DNA of 64,000 nucleotides from Coptis chinensis (taxonomy: Eukaryota; Streptophyta; Magnoliopsida; Ranunculales; Ranunculaceae), in the NCBI GenBank assembly GCA_015680905.1, contig CM027377.1:19430501-19494500 (forward strand), written 5' to 3'. The stretch's first letter is position 1. Each line of letters begins with the position of its first letter. Positions 35,938-47,169 of this stretch are shown here, piece after piece. Under the pieces are notes generated by a model that was given only the letters and a program-made list of their open reading frames with translations, was not told the DNA's origin and made no database searches. The translations under genes and the position numbers were made by a program.

Positions 35938-36520
35938 CTAATATAATGTAAAGTAAAATAAACTGACTGAGGAGGGGAGAATCACCTGTATGTTGCAGTT
36001 TGGGACAACCCAAAATGGCGTGTGCCAGTGAGGAAATTTCTTTGGACAAGGTAACGGAACTGTTGTGGTTCCATCTTCCAAGTCATATCTATCAACGCTG
36101 GTACATCCTTGACGTTGCACATATATGCAATTTCCTTTTAATCCAAAGTCAGTTGCACGGGCTGATGTGGACCTTCCGCCCAAGAAGAAGATCCGGTCGT
36201 CTATGCTTTCAACCTTCACCCATGCCATTTTAGATAAATCCAATTTAAAAACATCGAATCTCTGAGTTACATTGAGCAACAATCCAAATTTAATTAGTTT
36301 AAATTACATTAAAGATCTCTCCACAAGACTCCACCAAGTGCCAAAAACAATTCCAGGCTAGTACCGCAGAAACCTCAGGGTCCTTGATCTCATACATTTT
36401 AAAAGATAACGTATCACGAACATCAAGGATGGCCATCTTTCCTGAAAATAAGAGATGTGAGGGAGTAATATTCACGAACATCAAGGATGGCCATCTAGTT
36501 TTCTTTCCGTCCATTCAACA
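35938..36520 (-). pseudogene. Second F-box/DUF295 gene remnant
   Basis: Two minus-strand frames carry DUF295 C-terminal motifs. GKMAILDVRDTLSFKMYEIKD lies at about 36299-36440. RFDVFKLDLSKMAWVKVESI and IFFLGGRSTSARATDFGLKG lie at 35938-36282, ending FPHWHTPFWVVP. The two parts are in different frames and no F-box is present, so it is broken. A local 24-bp duplication (36415-36438 and 36473-36496) disturbs the upstream part. It is probably a tandem paralogue of the gene at 32647. Confidence 0.7.
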
Positions 36521-36587
36521 TCACCAATCTGACAAAAGATACACGACATATTCACACTGGTAAGAAGCATTACAATAGAGTCGGGGT

Positions 36588-37161
36588 TGTGAGGGAGTAA
36601 TATTCACATCTAATGAATATTAGACACGTGTCCAGCATAAACAGAAATACCATACCGACCTCATGTCAACGTCCTCAAAGCTCGCTTCATAAGCAGCTCA
36701 CCTCATATAGGTGGTCTATTTCAGCTCGCTCCAGGATAACATAGGTCGAACAGACGATCTCACGCAGAACGCCTCGACTTATGATATCATCTCTTATCCA
36801 TATGCAATCATTACCAAAGGTGTACTTTCACAAACCACTGCCGCAAGCTATTAACCACTGGCGCAAGCTACTAACCACAGCTACTTATCCCCATCATTAC
36901 AGAATTCCTACCAAAGCCAACCTAACACTCATCCTTGATCTCAACCATACATCTGTACATGTCAGCACATGTGTCTCACAGGTCTTCATACTCAACGACT
37001 ATAAATACCACCTACATGAACTACGTCAGACCTGATTTTTCTCTCCCCCAGAATCAAGAGAAGATACGTAGGCAGCTCACTACTTAGCGAACTCGGTCTA
37101 ACCCAAATCCAATCCCCTTCTTCTTCCACCTGTATATGTAAGGGAAAAACACCCCTTTACA
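36588..37161 (+). mobile_element. LTR of a Ty3/Gypsy-type element
   Basis: It begins TGTGAGGGAG and ends CCCCTTTACA (TGT...ACA ends). An ACACGTGT motif and a TATAAATA box near 37001 resemble an LTR promoter. The sequence just after it, TTGGCACCGTCTGTGG, is the primer-site region seen after many plant Gypsy LTRs. Related LTR remains lie at 20910-21395. Confidence 0.75.
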
Positions 37162-37934
37162 TTGGCACCGTCTGTGGTCTCGATTTCTTGAGAAGCCATC
37201 TAACAAATCCAAACTCCAGAAACCAAAAGTCTCAAGCCCACGAAGCATGACAAGCCTCGAAGCTCAAGTCCAGAGTTTAGTCGGTCACCTAGGCACAATG
37301 AACGGGCACATTACCCTACTCCAGCGGGAAAAGTCTCCAAGTTAACAATTTTTTGTTCTAATTTCTTTTGGATATTAGTTCGATCTAGTGCAGGTCAATC
37401 AAGCTCCGATGCACGCTGGGGGCTAGCCACAACCATCTCCGGACTGGGGCTCATTGTTGCCATCCAAACAAGTTCAATTCTGTTATTATGATCCATGCAT
37501 CTCCAAAATTACTACTGTTAGGTCGTACTAACTCTTTGGTGTTAGCTCGCATTTTGTACAGGTTCTTCAAGCTCCAAACTAGGGGCTAGCCACAGCCATC
37601 TCCGAACTGGGGCTAGTCATTGTCATCTCAATAGGCTCAATTCAGTTATTATGCTCTATGCATATATAGAATTACTACTCTCACATTTTGTACATCTCGC
37701 ATTTTGTACAGGTTCTTCAACCTCCAAACTAGGGGATAGCCACAACCATCTCCGAACTGGGGTTAGTCAATGAAGTTCCAAAACTGGGGCTAACTATAGT
37801 CACGCCAATTCAAGGCTAGCTATTGATGACGATCTCCAAAGCAGGATGCCCACAGACTCACTCGGGTCACAACACCCAGCTAAATATAATGCTCACTTGA
37901 GCTCGAACGCTACATAGTGTCACCACTTTTCTCC

Positions 37935-38040
37935 CGTTGACGAGACCCCAGAGGTCGTCTCAGCTCTTGTTGGCAAGACCCCAGAGGTCGCCTCCGCTCT
38001 TGTTGTCAAGACCCCAGAGGTCGCACCAACTCCTGTTGCC
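37935..38040 (+). repeat. 36-bp peptide-coding repeat (TPEVxSALVxK)
   Basis: Three units spaced about 36 bp, each reading GACCCCAGAGGTCG and encoding TPEV(V/A)(S/P)(A/T)(L/P)V.K, in an open plus-strand frame that continues KISIPPVKKQSPETSS. It lies inside the LTR element. Confidence 0.7.
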
Positions 38041-38190
38041 AAGATCTCCATTCCTCCGGTCAAGAAACAATCACCTGAGACCAGCTCCGTTGAGGTCGCT
38101 TTATCTTCTACATCAATTCACAATGAGGAAACCACTCACAGCTTGGTCTCTACAGAACAAAACACTCTTAGGAGTTCAAACATGCTCAAG

Positions 38191-39067
38191 CACATAATGC
38201 TCTCTTGAGCTTACATGCTCCATAGTCTCTCTGAGTCTTGCTAGTCAAGGACCTATACTTCTAGGATTGACTCAGCAAGAACGCTCTCAGTGAGCAATAC
38301 AATTTCATAAGCTAACACGCTCTCCGCGAGCAGAACGCTCTCTTGAGCTTACAGGCTCCACAGCCTCTCCGAGTCTTGCTAGTCAAGAACCTATACTTCT
38401 AGGATTGACTCAGCAAGAACGCTCCCAGTGAGCAATACACTTTCATAAGCTAACACGCTCTCCGCGAGCAGAATGCTCTCTTGAGCTTACATGCTCCACA
38501 GCCTCTCCGAGTCTCGCTCGTCGAGGACCTACACTTCTAGGATCGACTCAGCAAGAACGCTCTCAGTGAGCAATACACTTTCATAAGCTAACACGCTCTC
38601 TGCGAGCAGAACGCTCTCTTGAGCTTACATGCTCTATAGCCTCTCCGAGTCTTGCTAGTCAAGGACCTATACTTCTAGGATTGACTCAGCAAGAATGCTT
38701 TCAGTGAGCAATACGCTTTCATAAGCTAACACGCTCTCCGCGAGCAGAACACTCTCTTGAGCTTACAGGCTCCATAGCCTCTCTGAGTCTCGCTCGTCGA
38801 GGATCTACACTTCTAGGATCGACTCAGCGAGAATGCTCTTAGTGAGCAATACGCTTTAATAAGCTAACACGCTCTCCGCGAGCAGAACGCTCTCTTGAGC
38901 TTACAGGCTCCACAGCCTCTCCGAGTCTCGCTCGTTGAGGACCTACACTTTTAGGATCGACTCAGCGTGAACGCTCTTAGTGAGCAATACGTTTTCATAA
39001 GCTAACAAGCTCTCCGCGAGCAGAACGCTCTCTTGAGCTTACAGGCTCCATAGCCTCTCTGAGTCTC
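38191..39067 (+). repeat. 138-bp tandem array, about 6.4 copies
   Basis: The word TCTCTTGAGC recurs at 38201, 38339, 38477, 38615, 38753, 38891 and 39029, exactly 138 bp apart each time. Each unit also has CTTCTAGGAT(T/C)GACTCAGC, AGTGAGCAATAC and CATAAGCTAACA. Copies differ by scattered point changes only, with no length drift. Confidence 0.95.
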
Positions 39068-39238
39068 TGTCACGCCCCGAGACCCAACACACATCCCGAG
39101 GACGAGGAGTGAATCTCGAGGCCGACACCATCCCAATTCTAACGAAATTTCGGCGGAGTTTCCTTTGTTTAATCGACGTTTCGTATACAAAAAAACCTAT
39201 AATAACCTGGAAATTCACAAAATTCCACCTTCCAACAA

Positions 39239-39434
<196 letters not shown>

Positions 39435-41153
39435 CAAAATGTTAAGTGTAACTATTACTCCAATATATCGAGTATTACATCAAAATGAACTGGCTCTCTA
39501 TATATACAACAAAAAAAGAGCTATACCCTCTCCTATACAACCAAAGGAGCTAATACTCTCTATAAACAACAAAAGGAACTAATTTCACCCTATACCACAA
39601 AATACTTGACCCTATCCTTCGTGAAGCATAAGGAAATCCGCCCAAATCCCCATAACCATCATCACTAGGGTTAGGGAATGCCTCCTCCGCAATTGGTTCG
39701 GCTGAAATGTTAATGTAGGATGAGCAAAACAACTATGCCCAGTAGAAACGCACATAACCAATAAATAGTCTACTTATAGAAAACATTTAAAACATGCAGA
39801 GTTTCCATAATAATATCCAAATATCGTGACTATATAATACATCACTAACTAGTAGAAATCATTTCGACATGCTTCGTTAATATTCAAAATATAGTTTTCA
39901 CAATCATCATACAACTATTGTGGCCGCTGCCTATTAGAATGGTGAGGGTACGATTGGTACTCAGCCCCAGTCACAGGCATATCTCGGTTCAGTACTTTCT
40001 AGTGTGAAACATGCACCATTGTTTTCCTGATTTTACCGGCAGGGAGCTGAAATGCCGTTGTTGTATTCGTACACACAAAATCCCCAAAGCTTTTAGGGCT
40101 CAGGTGGGTCCTGTGACCACGACCCCCATACGGGCTGTCACCTAACTTACGGTGGTCAACCTTTCGACGACTGCAGACTGCTCAGGATCCTGACACACAT
40201 CCAGGAGTGGACTAAACTCTCACTCCTCGCGTCTAAATCTCATCGAGGTAACATGTAACCTCACACAAGCTAAGCACCATACAACGTGACACGTACAAGC
40301 ATGGTTATCTAGAAAAGTAGAAAGGGAATTCCCGGACTACATCCAGTGATGCATCCCTTTAAAGGTGGCCCACCACCTCGAAAGGTGTATACCCCCGTTA
40401 GAATCCTAGAGCTAACCGTCTCCTAAATCGACAACAGTTCATTCTTTATAGGAATTCACAATTCCTTTTCTAAATCCCCTCGTGATAAGCATAGTACCGG
40501 TCATTTATTTATATATATATTCATTATATATATATAATGAATTATATATATTGCTCAAAAGGAATATATATAATTCAAATACTGTTTTGTTTCCTTTTTA
40601 TTAAGCAAGAGTAAAATATTATGAATGGACAGTAATGCCGTGGGTTGAGGGCATTACTGTCCATTCATAATGTCCAAAGGGTACTGTAAAAGCAGTTTTA
40701 TACCTATCTTCAGGGGCAATTTGGACTTGCCAGTAACCTGACTTAAGGTCAAACTTTGAGAAGATGATCGCTGTGGATAAACGATCTAATAAATCCTTTT
40801 TATTAGGAATAGGATATCTAATCCATTGTAAAGCAAGATAAGAGGTTTAAAATTAATAACCAAATCACGGGAACACCTCTTTCTTTTTCAAATTTGCTTT
40901 ATTGACATAAAAAGTCGTACAACTCCAAGGAGATTTACTTGGAGTAATCAACTTCTTATCCGTAAGACTCGGATCTCTCATGCGCATAAAGTCAAATATT
41001 CTGATTTCATTTGACTAGGTCTAGCCTTAGTGGGAATAAACTGCTCATTAAAGCTAGATTCATAGGGTAAAGAAACCATATCTTTGCTTTCTTTCCCAAA
41101 AAGCATTGGGAATATCACTTCTGCACTTCATAATAAATTGATTTTTAATTTGT

Positions 41154-42650
41154 TCAATTTTTTTTCCTCAAACTCCCCGACCGTTGAGTCTTTTGTTGTA
41201 ATTTTAAAGAAGTTATTTCTTCTTTGAGAAAGTTTAATTGACTTTCTTTGGCTACTAGATTTGTATTAATCATAGCAACCTGCTTTTGAACTGGAGGAGT
41301 TATGAACTCAAAGATAACTCTATTTTTATCAATAGTTGCATGAATACCTATATTAGTGATACTAGTAATAGGCATGATAGAGTTAAGGAAAGGATTTCCT
41401 AGAATAGTATGCTGAGACATATCTTTCACCAGAAGAAAGGTAGTAGATAAACAATGTCCTTCTTTGCACATGAATACATCTGTTAATTTGTATGCAACCT
41501 GCATAGGTGCTCCACTAGCAGTAGAAAGATTTTGAGTAGATTTCTCAAAATATTTAGTAGGAACTAAACCTTCTTGAATACAATTCAGATCTGCTCCACT
41601 GTCAATAAGGGCAACATGATTAGTGAGAGTATATTCTCCTTTAATAACTAAATTAACATGGACATTCCATCTTTGGAATGTAATGTTATTAGTCTTAGTA
41701 TAATTCTGAATATCAAAATTGTCCACCATATTCTTATTGGTCTTTAAGGCTTTTATATCCATTTTAAGGTTATTGACCTCATACTGTAGATCCTGAATAC
41801 TAGTGGTATGAGAATTTCCTTTATATAAAGTATTAGGAAGTCTCATATGATTATAAGAACCAAGGTTCTGTAAGGTCATAAAGTTTTGAAGATAATGAAG
41901 ATCATAAATCTTTTCCTGTGGATTAATCTTAAATTTTCTTATCTTCAAAAGATTACCATAGTCTTGTGGTCTAGTAGAACACTGACTAGTCTTATGACCA
42001 TTATGATCACACTTTATACAAAAACGAAGAGCTTTGGCTTTAGGCCTAAGTTTCTTCCAATGCTGCTTCTCTCTAAGACTTTTTGGTTTTTTATAAGTCT
42101 TAGAATTATTGATTTTAGTAACTAGTATGTTACTATCCTTCTTTTTTATTGGAGGAGGAACAGTCACCATATCCATGTTCACCTTAGAATGTTTTGTTTC
42201 ACATTCTATTACTCCAATATAATTATTAGTAGGAGTAAAATTACATTTTGTAATAGTAATATCCTCCTTGATAACAGGTGGAATAACAATCCTTTCCTGT
42301 TCTTGCATTAGCTCTCTATTAGGTAAATTATTTTCCTTTTTAATTAAGGTATTTTCCTTAGGTAAATCTATTTTTACCTCGGCCATAAGCCTAGCCTCTT
42401 GTTTGGCTTTAAGAAAATCACTGATATCTTTTCTCAGAGTTGCACGCTCAACTCTGCCATTCAGAATTTTATGATTCTGATACTCTAAGCAAAACCATTT
42501 TGTCAGAGGAGTACAATTCCTCTGATGATAATCATAATAATCATCATAAGGTCTAAGCATAGGCTTTAATTGCTCAGGAGTAAAATATTTACTCAACTCT
42601 TCATATTTTAATTTATAAAATTGATAAGTTTCATAAGGTGTATAATCCAT
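41154..42650 (-). pseudogene. Component A zinc-knuckle/protease region (fossil)
   Basis: A long open stretch starting MDYTPYETYQFYKLKYEEL. It holds a CCHC knuckle CIKCDHNGHKTSQC and the retropepsin-type motif DSGADLNC in a protease-like context (VALIDSGADLNCIQEG, TILGNPFLNS). Caulimoviridae use this protease to cut the polyprotein. No coat-protein core is recognised in this component. Confidence 0.8.
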
Positions 42651-43054
42651 CTATAAAACAAAATCCATCTCTGACGCTGTGGGAGATTCCCTAGCTTGCT
42701 GTGTATAAATACCATGTGGTATTTGTTGATTAGAGATACGGATCTCTTCTACAGATTGATTGTACTGTGTTGTAGATTCAGTTTCTGAAACTGAATGCCT
42801 AGAAGATTGTGGTATAGATATCTTGTAAGAGGACCTCAAAGACAAACTTCTTCCAACAAAAGGTTTCTTAAAGTTCAATATAACTTCACCTTCTGTTGTT
42901 TGGACTATCTGGTCTAAATCATTATTAATGATTGGCTGTGGTTGAACAAATGTTTACGCAAAATCCATGATTCTCGAAATTGAATCTCACTCCAAGGAAT
43001 CATCCCGGTGTTGCTACACTAGAAGTTAAAAGATTTGTGTCTATTAACACAGTT

Positions 43055-43675
43055 TTACCGTGTAGTTTTATGCCGTACATTAGGTGTTAAAGTCCGTAAC
43101 ACCTTTGTAGTGAATTCTCGTAAGTAATTCCTATCACTTCGCATCCGGTAAAAGTTATAACCTTTAGCCTTGAATTTGTAATGATACTGAGAATCATAAA
43201 GATTTCTATCCGATAAAGCTAAACTTAAATTAGGATAGACATCAAAATAGACTGGTCCATGACAAAGACTAGTCTCTACTGCTCCCATAAGGGACGGTAA
43301 ATAGTCGAGACACCTAGCATCTCTAAGTGTTGCTTGAATACAAGCATTCATACCCAAAAGGGTCAATGGTCTGAAAGCAACCTGTATTAGGCCTATGTGA
43401 ATAAATTTATAATTTTTCACATGGTGATATAAATCACTAGGACTTAAAAGATTTAAATTATTACTCATGGAATTTAAACTAATAGTTTGTTCCATAGTTT
43501 TTACTGCAATTTTACTGGTCAATTTTTCAATCCAGTTTCCATATCTATATATGGTTTTGGGATCCATATTAGGGATCGTCCATTTATTCATTTTGTCCTG
43601 TGTGTCGAGATCATACTCGATTAATTCTGTGTTCTTAATTGAACTCAGATCATCATTATTTGATGATTGTGCCAT
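43055..43675 (-). pseudogene. Movement protein region, block A1 (fossil)
   Basis: Starts MAQSSNNDDLSSIKNTELIE and contains IHIGLIQVAFRPLTLLGMN and DARCLDYLPSLMGAVETSL, typical of the 30K-superfamily movement proteins that let plant viruses pass plasmodesmata. The same region recurs in the blocks at 51838-52524, 57699-58355 and 62640-63175. Confidence 0.75.
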
Positions 43676-44279
43676 GGGGGTTGAGGTGTTAGTGCAAAAC
43701 AGGTAGAGTATAATGAATTATAACTATACTAAACAGTATAAAAACTATTCTTGATGTAATCATTGACACATCGTCTTCTTCTCCAAATATTATAAACAGT
43801 ATAATCAAAATCAAGTCTTTAGTGCTTATATTAAGTAAAACCACGTCTGTCAACGCTTTACGGGGAGCAAACGGCCTAAACGCATTTCTTGCTAAACGGC
43901 ACAGCATATACCCTACGCGACTTTGGTGACGTCCCAGAGTTACCAATATAAACGTAAAGAAACAATAATGACCTCTTGCTAAGCAAATAGTCTTATTTCA
44001 ACAAGAATAAAATTAAGTAATCTTAACTTCATCTCTAATAAGATACTATTCATAATAATGGGAAAGAAGAGTCAACAGTATTTTAGGATCCAGGCGGACA
44101 TTCTTGTGGTCGGAAAACCGAGCCTTTAAGCAAGTAGTCCTAAAGAGTAACCCTCACACCTTTTTCCTTAATCATACTTATATTTCTTACTTACATCTTT
44201 TCTTAGGAAATCATACAATTAAATATAATTGTAAAACATTTCCTCACCGTTATGCACTAACCTCAAGTTAAGCTGCCAT

Positions 44280-44292
44280 GGCTCTGATACCA
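44280..44292 (-). promoter_or_regulatory. tRNA-Met primer-binding site, block A1
   Basis: The complement reads TGGTATCAGAGCC, matching the 3' end of plant initiator tRNA-Met, the minus-strand primer of Caulimoviridae. Confidence 0.9.
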
Positions 44293-44334
44293 AAATAAAA
44301 GAAAAAGAATGCTCCCTCAGAATTTCAGAATATT

Positions 44335-45180
44335 ATGAATAAGATTTGCAATCCTTATTCGGATTTTGCTATAGTCTATATTGATGATATTCTAATTTAT
44401 TCTAAATCTCTAGAACAACATATTAAGCATTTAAAAATATTTAAAGAGCTTATTAAACGAAATGGTTTAGTAGTATCGGCCCCAAAGATGAAGTTGTTTC
44501 AAACAACGGTGCGTTTTCTTGGGCATAATATTACTGAAGGAACAATTAGTCCTATAGACAGAAGTATTGAGTTTGCTTCTAAATTTCCTGATGAAATTTT
44601 AGATACAACTCAATTACAAAGATTTCTTGGTAGTCTGAATTATTTGGCAGACTATTATGAAAATCTTTCACAGGATACCTCTATTCTATACTCCGTTAAC
44701 AAAGGTTCCAACCTCTTGAGTACGACTCATACTAAGGCGGTACAGAAAATTAAGCTTAAGGCAAAACAATTACCTTGCCTATCTTTGCCTAATTTTAATT
44801 GGTTAAAAATTGTGGAAACAGATGCTTCTAACTTTGGTTATGGTGGCATCTTAAAACAGAAGAACCCTATCTCTGGTAGAGAAGAATTAATCCGTTTTAC
44901 TTCTGGAACTTGGAAGAAAGCACAAATTAATTATTCTACTATTAAACAAGAAATTCTGTCCTTGGTAAAGTGTATTCATAAATTCCAGGATGATTTATTG
45001 AATCAAAAATTCTTGGTACGTATTGATTGTAGTGCTGCTAAATAGGTATTACAGAAAGATATCAAGAATATTGCTTCTAAACAGATTTTTGCAGGATGGC
45101 AAGCGGATCTTTCTGCCTTCGATTTTGACATTGAATATATCAAAGGTAATTCTAATTCTTTGCCAGATTTTCTAACTAGA
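44335..45180 (+). pseudogene. Reverse transcriptase/RNase H region, block A2 (fossil)
   Basis: Contains the RT active-site motif YIDDILIYS, the connection motif RFLGSLNYLADYY and an RNase H start VETDASNFGYGGIL. These motifs are of the caulimovirid type, and the tRNA-Met primer site agrees with that. Confidence 0.88.
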
Positions 45181-45197
45181 GAATTCTTGCAGGGATC

Positions 45198-46364
45198 ATG
45201 AGCACCTCTCAGAGAGGCAAAGGTCGTGGTTATACCACAAGAGGCCGTGGAAAAAGCAAAGGAAAATATAATTTCCTTGACAATAAGGAGCAATTTCCTC
45301 CGTTATCACAGCAAAAAGGAAAGTCAATGAAAGAGGCTGTCCTTACTCCTCTGACTCCTTATGTCCCTAATAAAAGGGCAGATCAAACAGTCATTTATCT
45401 TCAACCAGGAGATGAGCAGTGGATGCCTGATCCTTGGGAAATTCAAAGAAGATATTTTGACACACAGCAGTATCCTGTTGTTGACGGCAAACATAGATAT
45501 ATCTATGAAGAAATTTTAGCTTCGGCTACCTCCAGTATGGATATTCACCATACGTTACAGCATCCTGATTCAGAATATAGTCCGATCTCTTACAGCAAAG
45601 CCATCTTTAAGAGAATTATCTCTTACAATGAGTGGGGTTTGGACCCCAACAAGTGTCGAAAATTGGGTTCGACAAATATCCTATATAACTACTGGGACTA
45701 TATCTCAGCTTTTACTAATGTGTTTTTCTATCAGAATTCTCACAGGAAACACTCATGGTTTATCAAGCTATGCCCACAGTCCATCAAGACTGACTATCCT
45801 TATTGGATCTTTCAGTGGTGGGAGTATTTTGGTCCAGAATTGGATATTCTCCCGGAGAATCTTTTAGATATTTTTCTAAATTGGACTGACAATCATCCTC
45901 AGCTGAAAGGCAATGATAAGATGCCAAGAGGATTATCATCCTTGACCTTTTTTACCATATATGGTATTCCTAGGATATTCAAGTGGGATTTTAGTTGTGA
46001 ATATAATCACCTTAAAATTCCAGTCCTGAAAAGAAAATTCTATTCAAGATGGTGGATTTCTTTTCCAACAGATGAAGCCATCATCAGCATTGAGAATGAT
46101 TTGAAATCATTCATTGAACAGACTCCCAGAATTAATCCTACAGCAGATGTGGATACAGGGAATCCTTTCGATATGATGAAGAATCTTATCAAATTTCAGA
46201 ATCCCAGTTTCTCTGATAGCCAAATCAATGAGTTATGCATGGAGAAGCTTAAAAATCATTTTGTAAATTCCTTTAAGTTACCGTTTTGGAATCCTGTGGT
46301 ACTAAGGAAATTTCATCCTCGAAAAATGCAATGCTATCTTCTCAACATGATGATGTTTCCATGA
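45198..46364 (+). pseudogene. Component A ORF2 (fossil), unknown function
   Basis: Begins MSTSQRGKGRGYTTRGRGK, a basic Gly/Arg-rich N-terminus, then a Trp/Tyr-rich body with WWEYFGPELDIL. It follows RNase H immediately, the position of the second ORF in florendoviruses, whose function is unknown. A second copy is at 53360-54453. Confidence 0.7.
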
Positions 46365-46941
46365 CATCAATTAATAGTCGGGGAAGAAACCAACCAATTT
46401 GCTTAGCTTAGCGGAGAAGGTCACCCCCGAAGAATTGGGTGACAATTTTGATATTACTGAAGCAATAACCCGCTTATATCCAAGCTCTTCCAAGACTCGG
46501 AAAGAACCTATGGACATATGGGCTAAATTTAAAGAAGCCCTTAAGGCAAAACAGAATCCAAGACTACTTCCTTTAAAAAGTAAGGAAGTTCAGTTTACAC
46601 ACTCAAGAATTTTCAGAATACCAAAGATAATAATAATTATCTTTTCAAAGATAATGGCGGATACTATGGCCCAAATTAAGGACCGTAAATAAAATCAGCA
46701 TACTACTTACAACCAGATTCTTATTACTTTATCCAAGAAGGACCCATGAAAGGGACATTTCACCTTTTTCTTTCCTTTAAAGTCAAAAGGTAATGGAATA
46801 AAGTATTAAAAGGATTCTTATCCTTTGAAGACAAAGTAAAAGACAAGTATGCCTTGTCAAAGGCCCACCGACATTTGCACTATTGAAGCACACGTGAGCC
46901 ACTTCTCGCGGACTCCAAATTATATTTTGAGTTCCGACTAG

Positions 46942-46948
46942 TATAAAA
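46942..46948 (+). promoter_or_regulatory. Pregenomic RNA TATA box, block A2
   Basis: TATAAAA in CTAGTATAAAAGG, with a G-box-like CACGTG about 50 bases upstream (46889). A matching box occurs at 59197-59203 (minus) and 62625-62631 (plus). Confidence 0.7.
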
Positions 46949-47153
46949 GGGATACCTCACCCTTGTTGAGGGCATCTAATATTTTACCTTTCAATTTTCT
47001 TTCTAGTTTGCTAAGAGTGCTCTCTCTATCTCCCCTTGTAATATACATTTCCATCCATATAAATAAAAGTTCAGTTTAATCAAGTGTTCTTGCTGCTGAC
47101 TGATCTTCTTCCGCATTAATCAGGTGTTTTACCTGATCTCTTTTTCTTTTATT

Positions 47154-47166
47154 TGGTATCAGAGCC
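47154..47166 (+). promoter_or_regulatory. tRNA-Met primer-binding site, block A2
   Basis: TGGTATCAGAGCC in plus orientation. The sequence then switches at a short shared word to the minus-strand block B1. Confidence 0.9.
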
Positions 47167-47169
47167 AAA

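Larger units (their letters stand above)
37162..39067 (+). mobile_element. Internal region of the LTR element, rich in tandem repeats
   Basis: A short gag-like beginning (MTSLEAQVQSLVGHLG, 37247) is followed by repeats rather than a polyprotein. There are 2.5 units of about 150 bp (37390-37790), a peptide-coding repeat (37935-38040) and a 138-bp array. No protease, reverse transcriptase or integrase is seen and no partner LTR is evident to the right. It is a broken or non-autonomous fossil. Confidence 0.65.
40619..44292 (-). mobile_element. Endogenous florendovirus-like block A1 (component A, 5' part)
   Basis: Minus-strand fossil of a Caulimoviridae genome. From right to left: tRNA-Met primer site (44280-44292), leader, movement protein, zinc knuckle, aspartic protease and the beginning of reverse transcriptase. 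Broken, about five breaks. The left edge is the boundary of the cluster with host DNA and shows a short inverted repeat (40621-40669) of virus sequence. A nearly identical block lies at 53225-58990. Confidence 0.85.
44311..47166 (+). mobile_element. Florendovirus-like block A2 (component A, 3' part)
   Basis: Plus-strand fossil lying head to head with block A1. Reverse transcriptase and RNase H are followed by ORF2, the 3' non-coding region with promoter and poly(A) signal (AATAAA at 47062), and a primer site at 47154-47166. Broken, about three breaks. Confidence 0.85.

Noticed and set aside
38191-39067. Regular repeats considered as a CRISPR array
   Set aside because: Units are contiguous 138-bp tandem copies without unique spacers, in plant DNA next to an LTR.
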